From Clarkia xantiana subsp. parviflora (lineage: Eukaryota; Streptophyta; Magnoliopsida; Myrtales; Onagraceae): 64,000 nucleotides of DNA. The position numbers and the translations under genes were made by a program. The stretch covers positions 1 through 64,000 of the forward strand of contig JAPTYO010000042.1 of assembly GCA_036873135.1 (NCBI GenBank). Direction: 5' to 3'. Every line of letters starts with the position of its first letter. Within the stretch, counting starts at the first letter, position 1. The notes under the pieces were generated by a model. It was not told where the DNA came from. It did no database searches and saw nothing but the letters and a program-made list of their open reading frames with translations. Positions 1 through 14,697 of the stretch are shown here, one piece after another.

Positions 1-2654
1 CATTTCTCATACGAATCATAAGCACCAAGTTTTCTGTGATGGTAAGTAAGGAAAAATCTTCGATTTCGGCAATTTTCTCATTTTTTCAATATAACCTCAC
101 TCGGACCTCTATTTTTATGAAATCAGTTTTATTTGCATTCTAACTCGTCGTATAAGACCGTGGAATGGTTGAAAAAATTTCTCATATCGGAATCATAAGC
201 ACCAAGTTTTCTGTGATGGTAAGTAAGGAAAAATCTTCGATTTCGGCCGATTTTCTCATTTTTTCAATATAACCTCACTCGGACCTCTATTTTTTATGAA
301 ATCAGTTTTATTTGCATTCTAACTCGTCGTATAATACCGTGGAATGGGTTGAAACCATTTCTCATATCGGAATCATAAGCACCAAGTTTTCTGTGATGGT
401 AAGTAAGGAAAAATCTTCGATTTCGGCCAATTTTCTCTTTTTTTTCAATATAACCTCACTCGGACCTCTATTTTTTATGAAATCAGTTTTATTTGCATTC
501 TAACTCGTCGTATAAGACCGTGGAATGGTTGAAACCATTTCTCATATCGGAATCATAAGCACCAAATTTTCTGTGATGGTAAGTAAGGAAAATCTTCGAT
601 TTCGGCCGATTTTCTCATTTTTCAATATAACCTCACTCGGACCTCTATTTTTATGAAATCAGTTTTATTTGCATTCTAACTCGTCGTATAAGACCGTGGA
701 ATGGTGAAAAACATTTCTCATATCGGAATCATAAGCACCAAATTTCTGTGATGGGTAAGGAAAAATCTTCGATTTCGGCCATTTTCTCATTTTTTCAATA
801 TAACCTCACTCGGACCTATTTTTTATGAAATCAGTTTTATTTGCATTCTAACTCGTCGTATAAGACCGTGGAATGGTTGAAACCATTTCTCATATCGGAA
901 TCATAAGCACCAAAATTTTCTGTGATGGTAAGTAAGGAAAAATCTTCGATTTCGGCCGATTTTTCTCATTTTTTCAATATAACCTCACTCGGACCTCTAT
1001 TTTTTATGAAATCAGTTTTATTTGCATTCTAACTCGTCGTATAATACCGTGGAATGGTTGAAAACATTTCTCATATCGGAATCATAAGCACCAAATTTTC
1101 TGTGATGGTAAGTAAGGAAAAATCTTCGATTTCGGCCGATTTTCTCTTTTTTTCAATATAACCTCACTCGGACCTCTATTTTTATGAAATCAGTTTTATT
1201 TGCATTCTAACTCGTCGTATAAGACCGTGGAATGGTTAAAAACATTTCTCATATCGGAATCATAAGCACCAAATTTTCTGTGATGGTAAGTAAGGAAAAA
1301 TCTTCGATTTCGGCCGATTTTCTCTTTTTTTCAATATAACCTCACTCGGACCTCTATTTTTATGAAATCAGTTTTATTTGCATTCTAACTCGTCGTATAA
1401 GACCGTGGAATGGTTGAAACCATTTCTCATATCGGAATCATAAGCACCAAGTTTTCTGTGATGGTAAGTAAGGAAAAATCTTCGATTTCGGCCGATTTTC
1501 TCATTTTTTCAATATAACCTCACTCGGACCTCTATTTTTTATGAAATCAGTTTTATTTGCATTCTAACTCGTCGTATAATACCGTGGAATGGTTGAAAAC
1601 ATTTCTCATATCGGAATCATAAGCACCAAATTTTCTGTGATGGTAAGTAAGGAAAAATCTTCGATTTCGGCCGATTTTCTCATTTTTTTTCAATATAACC
1701 TCACTCGGACCTCTATTTTTTATGAAATCAGTTTTATTTGCATTCTAACTCGTCGTATAATACCGTGGAATGGTTGAAACCATTTCTCATATCGGAATCA
1801 TAAGCACCAAGTTTTCTGTGATGGTAAGTAAGGAAAAATCTTCGATTTCGGCCAATTTCTCATTTTTTCAATATAACCTCACTCGGACCTCTATTTTTTA
1901 TGAAATCAGTTTTATTTGCATTCTAACTCGTCGTATAAGACCGTGGAATGGTTGAAACCATTTCTCATATCGGAATCATAAGCACCAAGTTTTCTGTGAT
2001 GGTAAGTAAGGAAAAATCTTCGATTTCGGCCAATTTTCTCATTTTTTCAATATAACCTCACTCGGACCTCTATTTTTTATGAAATCAGTTTTATTTGCAT
2101 TCTAACTCGTCGTATAAGACCGTGGAATGGTTGAAACCATTTCTCATATCGGAATCATAAGCACCAAGTTTTCTGTGATGGTAAGTAAGGAAAAATCTTC
2201 GATTTCGGCCAATTTCTCATTTTTTCAATATAACCTCACTCGGACCTCTATTTTTTATGAAATCAGTTTTATTTGCATTCTAACTCGTCGTATAAGACCG
2301 TGGAATGGTTGAAACCATTTCTCATATCGGAATCATAAGCACCAAGTTTTCTGTGATGGTAAGTAAGGAAAAATCTTCGATTTCGGCCGATTTTCTCATT
2401 TTTTCAATATAACCTCACTCGGACCTCTATTTTTTATGAAATCAGTTTTATTTGCATTCTAACTCGTCGTATAAGACCGTGGAATGGTTAAAAACATTTC
2501 TCATATCGGAATCATAAGCACCAAATTTTCTGTGATGGTAAGTAAGGAAAAATCTTCGATTTCGGCCGATTTTCTCTTTTTTTCAATATAACCTCACTCG
2601 GACCTCTATTTTTTATGAAATCAGTTTTATTTGCATTCTAACTCGTCGTATAAA

Positions 2655-2712
2655 AAAAATAAAAAAAAAAAAAAAATAATAAAACAATAAAAAACAAAAA
2701 AATAATGAACTA
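2655..2712. other. A-rich interruption inside the satellite array
   Basis: About 58 bp of almost pure A with scattered T and C breaks the array directly after the CGTCGTATA of one monomer. The array resumes with a duplicated GGAATGGT. It is the only non-satellite segment I see inside the array. It could be a truncated retroposed poly(A) tail or slippage product; no body of an inserted element is visible. Confidence 0.75.
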
Positions 2713-5700
2713 ACCGTGGAATGGTGGAATGGTTGAAACCATTTCTCATATCGGAATCATAAGCACCAATTTTCTGTGATGGTAAGTAAGGAAAAATCTT
2801 CGATTTCGGCCGATTTTCTCATTTTTTCAATATAACCTCACTCGGACCTCTATTTTTTATGAAATCAGTTTTATTTGCATTCTAACTCGTCGTATAATAC
2901 CGTGGAATGGTTGAAAACATTTCTCATATCGGAATCATAAGCACAAAGTTTTCTGTGATGGTAAGTAAGGAAAAATCTTCGATTTCGGCCGATTTTCTCT
3001 TTTTTTTCAATATAACCTCACTCGGACCTCTATTTTTTATGAAATCAGTTTTATTTGCATTCTAACTCGTCGTATAAGACCGTGGAATGGTTGAAACCAT
3101 TTCTCATATCGGAATCATAAGCACCAAGTTTTCTGTGATGGTAAGTAAGGAAAAATCTTCGATTTCGGCCGATTTTCTCATTTTTTCAATATAACCTCAC
3201 TCGGACCTCTATTTTTTATGAAATCAGTTTTATTTGCATTCTAACTCGTCGTATAATACCGTGGAATGGTTGAAAACATTTCTCATATCGGAATCATAAG
3301 CACCAAATTTTCTGTGATGGTAAGTAAGGAAAAATCTTCGATTTCGGCCGATTTTCTCTTTTTTTTCAATATAACCTCACTCGGACCTCTATTTTTATGA
3401 AATCAGTTTTATTTGCATTCTAACTCGTCGTATAAGACCTTGGAATGGTTGAAACCATTTCTCATATCGGAATCATAAGCACCAAGTTTTCTGTGATGGT
3501 AAGTAAGGAAAAATCTTCGATTTCGGCGATTTTCTCATTTTTTCAATATAACCTCACTCGGACCTCTATTTTTTATGAAATCAGTTTTATTTGCATTCTA
3601 ACTCGTCGTATATACCGTGGAATGGTTGAAAACATTTCTCATATCGGAATCATAAGCACCAAATTTCTGTGATGGTAAGTAAGGAAAAATCTTCGATTTC
3701 GGCCGATTTCTCATTTTTTCAATATAACCTCACTCGGACCTCTATTTTTTATGAAATCAGTTTTATTTGCATTCTAACTCGTCGTATAAGACCGTGGAAT
3801 GGTTAAAAACATTTCTCATATCGGAATCATAAGCACCAAGTTTTCTGTGATGGTAAGTAAGGAAAAATCTTCGATTTCGGCCAATTTTCTTTTTTTTTCA
3901 ATATAACCTCACTCGGACCTCTATTTTTTATGAAATCAGTTTTATTTGCATTCTAACTCGTCGTATAAGACCGTGGAATGGTTGAAAACATTTCTCATAT
4001 CGGAATCATAAGCACAAGTTTTCTGTGATGGTAAGTAAGGAAAAATCTTCGATTTCGGCCAATTTTCTCATTTTTTCAATATAACCTCACTCGGACCTCT
4101 ATTTTTATGAAATCAGTTTTATTTGCATTCTAACTCGTCGTATAAGACCGTGGAATGGTTAGAAACCATTTCTCATATCGGAATCATAAGCACCAAGTTT
4201 TCTGTGATGGTAAGTAAGGAAAAATCTTCGATTTCGGCCAATTTTCTCATTTTTCAATATAACCTCACTCGGACCTCTGTTTTTATGAAATCAGTTTTAT
4301 TTGCATTCTAACTCGTCGTATAAGACCGTGGAATGGTTGAAACCATTTCTCATATCGGAATCATAAGCACCAAGTTTTCTGTGATGGTAAGTAAGGAAAA
4401 ATCTTCGATTTCGGCCGATTTTCTCATTTTTTCAATATAACCTCACTCGGACCTCTATTTTTTATGAAATCAGTTTTATTTGCATTCTAACTCGTCGTAT
4501 AATACCGTGGAATGGTTAAAAACATTTCTCATATCGGAATCATAAGCACCAAATTTTCTGTGATGGTAAGTAAGGAAAAATCTTCGATTTCGGCCGATTT
4601 TCTTTTTTTTTCAATATAACCTCACTCGGACCTCTTTTTTATGAAATCAGTTTTATTTGCATTCTAACTCGTCGTATAAGACCTTGGAATGGTTGAAACC
4701 ATTTCTCATATCGGAATCATAAGCACCAAGTTTTCTGTGATGGTAAGTAAGGAAAAATCTTCGATTTCGGCCGATTTTCTCATTTTTTCAATATAACCTC
4801 ACTCGGACCTCTATTTTTTATGAAATCAGTTTTATTTGCATTCTAACTCGTCGTATAATACCGTGGAATGGTTGAAAACATTTCTCATATCGGAATCATA
4901 AGCACCAAATTTTCTGTGATGGTAAGTAAGGAAAAATCTTCGATTTCGGCCGATTTTCTCATTTTTTCAATATAACCTCACTCGGACCTCTATTTTTTAT
5001 GAAATCAGTTTTATTTGCATTCTAACTCGTCGTATAATACCGTGGAATGGTTAAAAACATTTCTCATATCGGAATCATAAGCACCAAGTTTTCTGTGATG
5101 GTAAGTAAGGAAAAATCTTCGATTTCGGCCAATTCTCATTTTTTCAATATAACCTCACTCGGACCTCTATTTTTTATGAAATCAGTTTTATTTGCATTCT
5201 AACTCGTCGTATAAGACCGTGGAATGGTTGAAACCATTTCTCATATCGGAATCATAAGCACCAAGTTTTCTGTGATGGTAAGTAAGGAAAAATCTTCGAT
5301 TTCGGCCAATTTTCTCATTTTTTCAATATAACCTCACTCGGACCTCTATTTTTTATGAAATCAGTTTTATTTGCATTCTAACTCGTCGTATAAGACCGTG
5401 GAATGGTTGAAACCATTTCTCATATCGGAATCATAAGCACCAAGTTTTCTGTGATGGTAAGTAAGGAAAAATCTTCGATTTCGGCCAATTTTCTCATTTT
5501 TTCAATATAACCTCACTCGGACCTCTATTTTTTATGAAATCAGTTTTATTTGCATTCTAACTCGTCGTATAAGACCGTGGAATGGTTGAAAACATTTCTC
5601 ATATCGGAATCATAAGCACCAAATTTTCTGTGATGGTAAGTAAGGAAAAATTTCGATTTCGGCCGATTTTCTCATTTTTTCAATATAACCTCACTCGGAC

Positions 5701-8700
5701 CTCTATTTTTATGAAATCAGTTTTATTTGCATTCTAACTCGTCGTATAATACCGTGGAATGGTTGAAAACATTTCTCATATCGGAATCATAAGCACCAAG
5801 TTTTCTGTGATGGTAAGTAAGGAAAAATCTTCGATTTCGGCCAATTTTCTCTTTTTTTCAATATAACCTCACTCGGACCTCTTTTTTATGAAATCAGTTT
5901 TATTTGCATTCTAACTCGTCGTATAAGACCGTGGAATGGTTGAAACCATTTCTCATATCGGAATCATAAGCACCAAGTTTTCTGTGATGGTAAGTAAGGA
6001 AAAATCTTCGATTTCGGCCAATTTTCTCATTTTTTCAATATAACCTCACTCGGACCTCTATTTTTTATGAAATCAGTTTTATTTGCATTCTAACTCGTCG
6101 TATAAGACCGTGGAATGGTAAAAACATTTCTCATATCGGAATCATAAGCACCAAGTTTTCTGTGATGGTAAGTAAGGAAAAATCTTCGATTTCGGCCAAT
6201 TTTCTTTTTTTTTCAATATAACCTCACTCGGACCTCTATTTTTTATGAAATCAGTTTTATTTGCATTCTAACTCGTCGTATAAGACCGTGGAATGGTTGA
6301 AACCATTTCTCATATCGGAATCATAAGCACCAAGTTTTCTGTGATGGTAAGTAAGGAAAAATCTTCGATTTCGGCCATTTTCTCATTTTTTTCAATATAA
6401 CCTCACTCGGACCTCTATTTTTTATGAAATCAGTTTTATTTGCATTCTAACTCGTCGTATAAGACCGTGGAATGGTTGAAAACATTTCTCATATCGGAAT
6501 CATAAGCACCAATTTTCTGTGATGGTAAGTAAGGAAAAATCTTCGATTTCGGCCATTTTCTCATTTTTTCAATATAACCTCACTCGGACCTCTATTTTTT
6601 ATGAAATCAGTTTTATTTGCATTCTAACTCGTCGTATAAGACCGTGGAATGGTTGAAACCATTTCTCATATCGGAATCATAAGCACCAAGTTTTCTGTGA
6701 TGGTAAGTAAGGAAAAATCTTCGATTTCGGCCAATTTTCTCATTTTTTCAATATAACCTCACTCGGACCTCTATTTTTTATGAAATCAGTTTTATTTGCA
6801 TTCTAACTCGTCGTATAAGACCGTGGAATGGTTGAAACCATTTCTCATATCGGAATCATAAGCACCAAGTTTTCTGTGATGGTAAGTAAGGAAAAATCTT
6901 CGATTTCGGCCAATTTTCTCATTTTTTCAATATAACCTCACTCGGACCTCTATTTTTTATGAAATCAGTTTTATTTGCATTCTAACTCGTCGTATAAGAC
7001 CGTGGAATGGTTGAAACCATTTCTCATATCGGAATCATAAGCACCAAGTTTTCTGTGATGGTAAGTAAGGAAAAATCTTCGATTTCGGCCAATTTTCTCA
7101 TTTTTTCAATATAACCTCACTCGGACCTCTATTTTTTATGAAATCAGTTTTATTTGCATTCTAACTCGTCGTATAAGACCGTGGAATGGTTGAAAACATT
7201 TCTCATATCGGAATCATAAGCACCAAGTTTTCTGTGATGGTAAGTAAGGAAAAATCTTCGATTTCGGCCGATTTTCTCATTTTTTCAATATAACCTCACT
7301 CGGACCTCTATTTTTTATGAAATCAGTTTTATTTGCATTCTAACTCGTCGTATAAGACCGTGGAATGGTTGAAACCATTTCTCATATCGGAATCATAAGC
7401 ACCAAGTTTTCTGTGATGGTAAGTAAGGAAAAATCTTCGATTTCGGCCAATTTTCTCATTTTTTTCAATATAACCTCACTCGGACCTCTATTTTTTATGA
7501 AATCAGTTTTATTTGCATTCTAACTCGTCGTATAAGACCGTGGAATGGTTGAAACCATTTCTCATATCGGAATCATAAGCACCAAGTTTTCTGTGATGGT
7601 AAGTAAGGAAAAATCTTCGATTTCGGCCATTTTCTCATTTTTTCAATATAACCTCACTCGGACCTCTATTTTTTATGAAATCAGTTTTATTTGCATTCTA
7701 ACTCGTCGTATAATACCGTGGAATGGTTGAAAACATTTCTCATATCGGAATCATAAGCACCAAGTTTTCTGTGATGGTAAGTAAGGAAAAATCTTCGATT
7801 TCGGCCAATTTTCTCTTTTTTTTTCAATATAACCTCACTCGGACCTCTATTTTTTATGAAATCAGTTTTATTTGCATTCTAACTCGTCGTATAAGACCGT
7901 GGAATGGTTGAAACCATTTCTCATATCGGAATCATAAGCACCAAGTTTTCTGTGATGGTAAGTAAGGAAAAATCTTCGATTTCGGCCTTTTCTCATTTTT
8001 TCAATATAACCTCACTCGGACCTCTATTTTTTATGAAATCAGTTTTATTTGCATTCTAACTCGTCGTATAAGACCGTGGAATGGTTGAAAACATTTCTCA
8101 TATCGGAATCATAAGCACCAAATTTTCTGTGATGGTAAGTAAGGAAAAATCTTCGATTTCGGCCAATTTTCTCTTTTTTTTCAATATAACCTCACTCGGA
8201 CCTCTATTTTTATGAAATCAGTTTTATTTGCATTCTAACTCGTCGTATAAGACCTGGAATGGTTGAAACCATTTCTCATATCGGAATCATAAGCACCAAG
8301 TTTTCTGTGATGGTAAGTAAGGAAAAATCTTCGATTTCGGCCGATTTTCTCATTTTTTCAATATAACCTCACTCGGACCTCTATTTTTTATGAAATCAGT
8401 TTTATTTGCATTCTAACTCGTCGTATAATACCGTGGAATGGTTGAAAACATTTCTCATATCGGAATCATAAGCACCAAATTTTCTGTGATGGTAAGTAAG
8501 GAAAAATCTTCGATTTCGGCCGATTTTCTCATTTTTTTCAATATAACCTCACTCGGACCTCTATTTTTTGAAATCAGTTTTATTTGCATTCTAACTCGTC
8601 GTATAAGACCGTGGAATGGTTGAAACCATTTCTCATATCGGAATCATAAGCACCAAGTTTTCTGTGATGGTAAGTAAGGAAAAATCTTCGATTTCGGCCG

Positions 8701-11700
8701 ATTTTCTCATTTTTTCAATATAACCTCACTCGGACCTCTATTTTTTATGAAATCAGTTTTATTTGCATTCTAACTCGTCGTATAAGACCGTGGAATGGTT
8801 GAAAACATTTCTCATATCGGAATCATAAGCACCAATTTTCTGTGATGGTAAGTAAGGAAAAATCTTCGATTTCGGCCAATTTTCTCATTTTTTCAATATA
8901 ACCTCACTCGGACCTCTATTTTTTATGAAATCAGTTTTATTTGCATTCTAACTCGTCGTATAAGACCGTGGAATGGTTGAAACCATTTCTCATATCGGAA
9001 TCATAAGCACCAAGTTTTCTGTGATGGTAAGTAAGGAAAAATCTTCGATTTCGGCCAATTTTCTCATTTTTTCAATATAACCTCACTCGGACCTCTATTT
9101 TTTATGAAATCAGTTTTATTTGCATTCTAACTCGTCGTATAAGACCGTGGAATGGTTGAAACCATTTCTCATATCGGAATCATAAGCACCAATTTTCTGT
9201 GATGGTAAGTAAGGAAAAATCTTCGATTTCGGCCAATTTTCTCATTTTTTCAATATAACCTCACTCGGACCTCTATTTTTTATGAAATCAGTTTTATTTG
9301 CATTCTAACTCGTCGTATAAGACCGTGGAATGGTTGAAAACATTTCTCATATCGGAATCATAAGCACCAAGTTTTCTGTGATGGTAAGTAAGGAAAAATC
9401 TTCGATTTCGGCCAATTTTCTCATTTTTTCAATATAACCTCACTCGGACCTCTATTTTTTATGAAATCAGTTTTATTTGCATTCTAACTCGTCGTATAAG
9501 ACCGTGGAATGGTTGAAACCATTTCTCATATCGGAATCATAAGCACCAAGTTTTCTGTGATGGTAAGTAAGGAAAAATCTTCGATTTCGGCCAATTTTCT
9601 CATTTTTTCAATATAACCTCACTCGGACCTCTATTTTTTATGAAATCAGTTTTATTTGCATTCTAACTCGTCGTATAAGACCGTGGAATGGTTGAAACCA
9701 TTTCTCATATCGGAATCATAAGCACCAAGTTTTCTGTGATGGTAAGTAAGGAAAAATCTTCGATTTCGGCCAATTTTCTCATTTTTTCAATATAACCTCA
9801 CTCGGACCTCTATTTTTTATGAAATCAGTTTTATTTGCATTCTAACTCGTCGTATAAGACCGTGGAATGGTTGAAAACATTTCTCATATCGGAATCATAA
9901 GCACCAAGTTTTCTGTGATGGTAAGTAAGGAAAAATCTTCGATTTCGGCCAATTTTCTCATTTTTTCAATATAACCTCACTCGGACCTCTATTTTTTATG
10001 AAATCAGTTTTATTTGCATTCTAACTCGTCGTATAAGACCGTGGAATGGTTGAAAACATTTCTCATATCGGAATCATAAGCACCAATTTTCTGTGATGGT
10101 AAGTAAGGAAAAATCTTCGATTTCGGCCAATTTTCTCTTTTTTTTCAATATAACCTCACTCGGACCTCTATTTTTTATGAAATCAGTTTTATTTGCATTC
10201 TAACTCGTCGTATAAGACCGTGGAATGGTTGAAACCATTTCTCATATCGGAATCATAAGCACCAAGTTTTCTGTGATGGTAAGTAAGGAAAAATCTTCGA
10301 TTTCGGCCAATTTTCTCATTTTTTCAATATAACCTCACTCGGACCTCTATTTTTTATGAAATCAGTTTTATTTGCATTCTAACTCGTCGTATAAGACCGT
10401 GGAATGGTTGAAAACATTTCTCATATCGGAATCATAAGCACCAAGTTTTCTGTGATGGTAAGTAAGGAAAAATCTTCGATTTCGGCCAATTTTCTCATTT
10501 TTTTTCAATATAACCTCACTCGGACCTCTATTTTTTATGAAATCAGTTTTATTTGCATTCTAACTCGTCGTATAAGACCGTGGAATGGTTGAAACCATTT
10601 CTCATATCGGAATCATAAGCACCAAGTTTTCTGTGATGGTAAGTAAGGAAAAATCTTCGATTTCGGCCAATTTTCTCATTTTTTCAATATAACCTCACTC
10701 GGACCTCTATTTTTTATGAAATCAGTTTTATTTGCATTCTAACTCGTCGTATAAGACCGTGGAATGGTTGAAACCATTTCTCATATCGGAATCATAAGCA
10801 CCAAATTTTCTGTGATGGTAAGTAAGGAAAAATCTTCGATTTCGGCCAATTTTCTCTTTTTTTTCAATATAACCTCACTCGGACCTCTATTTTTTATGAA
10901 ATCAGTTTTATTTGCATTCTAACTCGTCGTATAAGACCGTGGAATGGTTGAAACCATTTCTCATATCGGAATCATAAGCACCAAGTTTTCTGTGATGGTA
11001 AGTAAGGAAAAATCTTCGATTTCGGCCAATTTTCTCATTTTTTCAATATAACCTCACTCGGACCTCTATTTTTTATGAAATCAGTTTTATTTGCATTCTA
11101 ACTCGTCGTATAAGACCGTGGAATGGTTGAAAACATTTCTCATATCGGAATCATAAGCACCAAGTTTTCTGTGATGGTAAGTAAGGAAAAATCTTCGATT
11201 TCGGCCAATTTTCTCTTTTTTTTTCAATATAACCTCACTCGGACCTCTATTTTTTATGAAATCAGTTTTATTTGCATTCTAACTCGTCGTATAAGACCGT
11301 GGAATGGTTGAAACCATTTCTCATATCGGAATCATAAGCACCAAGTTTTCTGTGATGGTAAGTAAGGAAAAATCTTCGATTTCGGCCAATTTTCTCATTT
11401 TTTCAATATAACCTCACTCGGACCTCTATTTTTTATGAAATCAGTTTTATTTGCATTCTAACTCGTCGTATAAGACCGTGGAATGGTTGAAACCATTTCT
11501 CATATCGGAATCATAAGCACCAAGTTTTCTGTGATGGTAAGTAAGGAAAAATCTTCGATTTCGGCCAATTTTCTCTTTTTTTTTCAATATAACCTCACTC
11601 GGACCTCTATTTTTATGAAATCAGTTTTATTTGCATTCTAACTCGTCGTATAAGACCGTGGAATGGTTGAAACCATTTCTCATATCGGAATCATAAGCAC

Positions 11701-14697
11701 CAAGTTTTCTGTGATGGTAAGTAAGGAAAAATCTTCGATTTCGGCCAATTTTCTCATTTTTTCAATATAACCTCACTCGGACCTCTATTTTTTATGAAAT
11801 CAGTTTTATTTGCATTCTAACTCGTCGTATAAGACCGTGGAATGGTTGAAAACATTTCTCATATCGGAATCATAAGCACCAAATTTTCTGTGATGGTAAG
11901 TAAGGAAAAATCTTCGATTTCGGCCAATTTTCTCATTTTTTCAATATAACCTCACTCGGACCTCTATTTTTTATGAAATCAGTTTTATTTGCATTCTAAC
12001 TCGTCGTATAAGACCGTGGAATGGTTGAAAACATTTCTCATATCGGAATCATAAGCACCAAGTTTTCTGTGATGGTAAGTAAGGAAAAATCTTCGATTTC
12101 GGCCAATTTTCTCATTTTTTCAATATAACCTCACTCGGACCTCTATTTTTTATGAAATCAGTTTTATTTGCATTCTAACTCGTCGTATAAGACCGTGGAA
12201 TGGTTGAAACCATTTCTCATATCGGAATCATAAGCACCAAGTTTTCTGTGATGGTAAGTAAGGAAAAATCTTCGATTTCGGCCAATTTTCTCATTTTTTC
12301 AATATAACCTCACTCGGACCTCTATTTTTTATGAAATCAGTTTTATTTGCATTCTAACTCGTCGTATAAGACCGTGGAATGGTTGAAACCATTTCTCATA
12401 TCGGAATCATAAGCACCAAGTTTTCTGTGATGGTAAGTAAGGAAAAATCTTCGATTTCGGCCAATTTTCTCATTTTTTCAATATAACCTCACTCGGACCT
12501 CTATTTTTTATGAAATCAGTTTTATTTGCATTCTAACTCGTCGTATAAGACCGTGGAATGGTTGAAAACATTTCTCATATCGGAATCATAAGCACCAAGT
12601 TTTCTGTGATGGTAAGTAAGGAAAAATCTTCGATTTCGGCCAATTTTCTCATTTTTTCAATATAACCTCACTCGGACCTCTATTTTTTATGAAATCAGTT
12701 TTATTTGCATTCTAACTCGTCGTATAAGACCGTGGAATGGTTGAAAACATTTCTCATATCGGAATCATAAGCACCAAGTTTTCTGTGATGGTAAGTAAGG
12801 AAAAATCTTCGATTTCGGCCAATTTTCTCTCATTTTTTCAATATAACCTCACTCGGACCTCTATTTTTTATGAAATCAGTTTTATTTGCATTCTAACTCG
12901 TCGTATAAGACCGTGGAATGGTTGAAACCATTTCTCATATCGGAATCATAAGCACCAAGTTTTCTGTGATGGTAAGTAAGGAAAAATCTTCGATTTCGGC
13001 CAATTTTCTCATTTTTTCAATATAACCTCACTCGGACCTCTATTTTTTATGAAATCAGTTTTATTTGCATTCTAACTCGTCGTATAAGACCGTGGAATGG
13101 TTGAAACCATTTCTCATATCGGAATCATAAGCACCAAGTTTTCTGTGATGGTAAGTAAGGAAAAATCTTCGATTTCGGCCAATTTTCTCATTTTTTTTCA
13201 ATATAACCTCACTCGGACCTCTATTTTTTATGAAATCAGTTTTATTTGCATTCTAACTCGTCGTATAAGACCGTGGAATGGTTGAAACCATTTCTCATAT
13301 CGGAATCATAAGCACCAAGTTTTCTGTGATGGTAAGTAAGGAAAAATCTTCGATTTCGGCCAATTTTCTCATTTTTTCAATATAACCTCACTCGGACCTC
13401 TATTTTTTATGAAATCAGTTTTATTTGCATTCTAACTCGTCGTATAAGACCGTGGAATGGTTGAAAACATTTCTCATATCGGAATCATAAGCACCAAGTT
13501 TTCTGTGATGGTAAGTAAGGAAAAATCTTCGATTTCGGCCGATTTTCTCATTTTTTTCAATATAACCTCACTCGGACCTCTATTTTTATGAAATCAGTTT
13601 TATTTGCATTCTAACTCGTCGTATAAGACCGTGGAATGGTTGAAACCATTTCTCATATCGGAATCATAAGCACCAAGTTTTCTGTGATGGTAAGTAAGGA
13701 AAAATCTTCGATTTCGGCCGATTTTCTCATTTTTTCAATATAACCTCACTCGGACCTCTATTTTTTATGAAATCAGTTTTATTTGCATTCTAACTCGTCG
13801 TATAAGACCGTGGAATGGTTGAAACCATTTCTCATATCGGAATCATAAGCACCAAGTTTTCTGTGATGGTAAGTAAGGAAAAATCTTCGATTTCGGCCAA
13901 TTTTCTCTTTTTTTTCAATATAACCTCACTCGGACCTCTATTTTTATGAAATCAGTTTTATTTGCATTCTAACTCGTCGTATAAGACCGTGGAATGGTTG
14001 AAACCATTTCTCATATCGGAATCATAAGCACCAAGTTTTCTGTGATGGTAAGTAAGGAAAAATCTTCGATTTCGGCCGATTTTCTCATTTTTTCAATATA
14101 ACCTCACTCGGACCTCTATTTTTTATGAAATCAGTTTTATTTGCATTCTAACTCGTCGTATAAGACCGTGGAATGGTTGAAAACATTTCTCATATCGGAA
14201 TCATAAGCACCAAGTTTTCTGTGATGGTAAGTAAGGAAAAATCTTCGATTTCGGCCAATTTTCTCATTTTTTCAATATAACCTCACTCGGACCTCTATTT
14301 TTTATGAAATCAGTTTTATTTGCATTCTAACTCGTCGTATAAGACCGTGGAATGGTTAAAAACATTTCTCATATCGGAATCATAAGCACCAAATTTTCTG
14401 TGATGGTAAGTAAGGAAAAATCTTCGATTTCGGCCAATTTTCTCTTTTTTTTCAATATAACCTCACTCGGACCTCTATTTTTTATGAAATCAGTTTTATT
14501 TGCATTCTAACTCGTCGTATAAGACCGTGGAATGGTTGAAACCATTTCTCATATCGGAATCATAAGCACCAAATTTTCTGTGATGGTAAGTAAGGAAAAA
14601 TCTTCGATTTCGGCCAATTTTCTCATTTTTTCAATATAACCTCACTCGGACCTCTATTTTTTATGAAATCAGTTTTATTTGCATTCTAACTCGTCGT

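Noticed and set aside
312..13285. Recurrent 61-63 codon frames in the satellite, each stop overlapping the next ATG (ATGGTTGA)
   Set aside because: The frame stays open only in monomers whose length leaves remainder 1 on division by 3 (178 or 181 bp) and is broken in the common 179-bp copies. No coding constraint is visible; it is a by-product of repetition.
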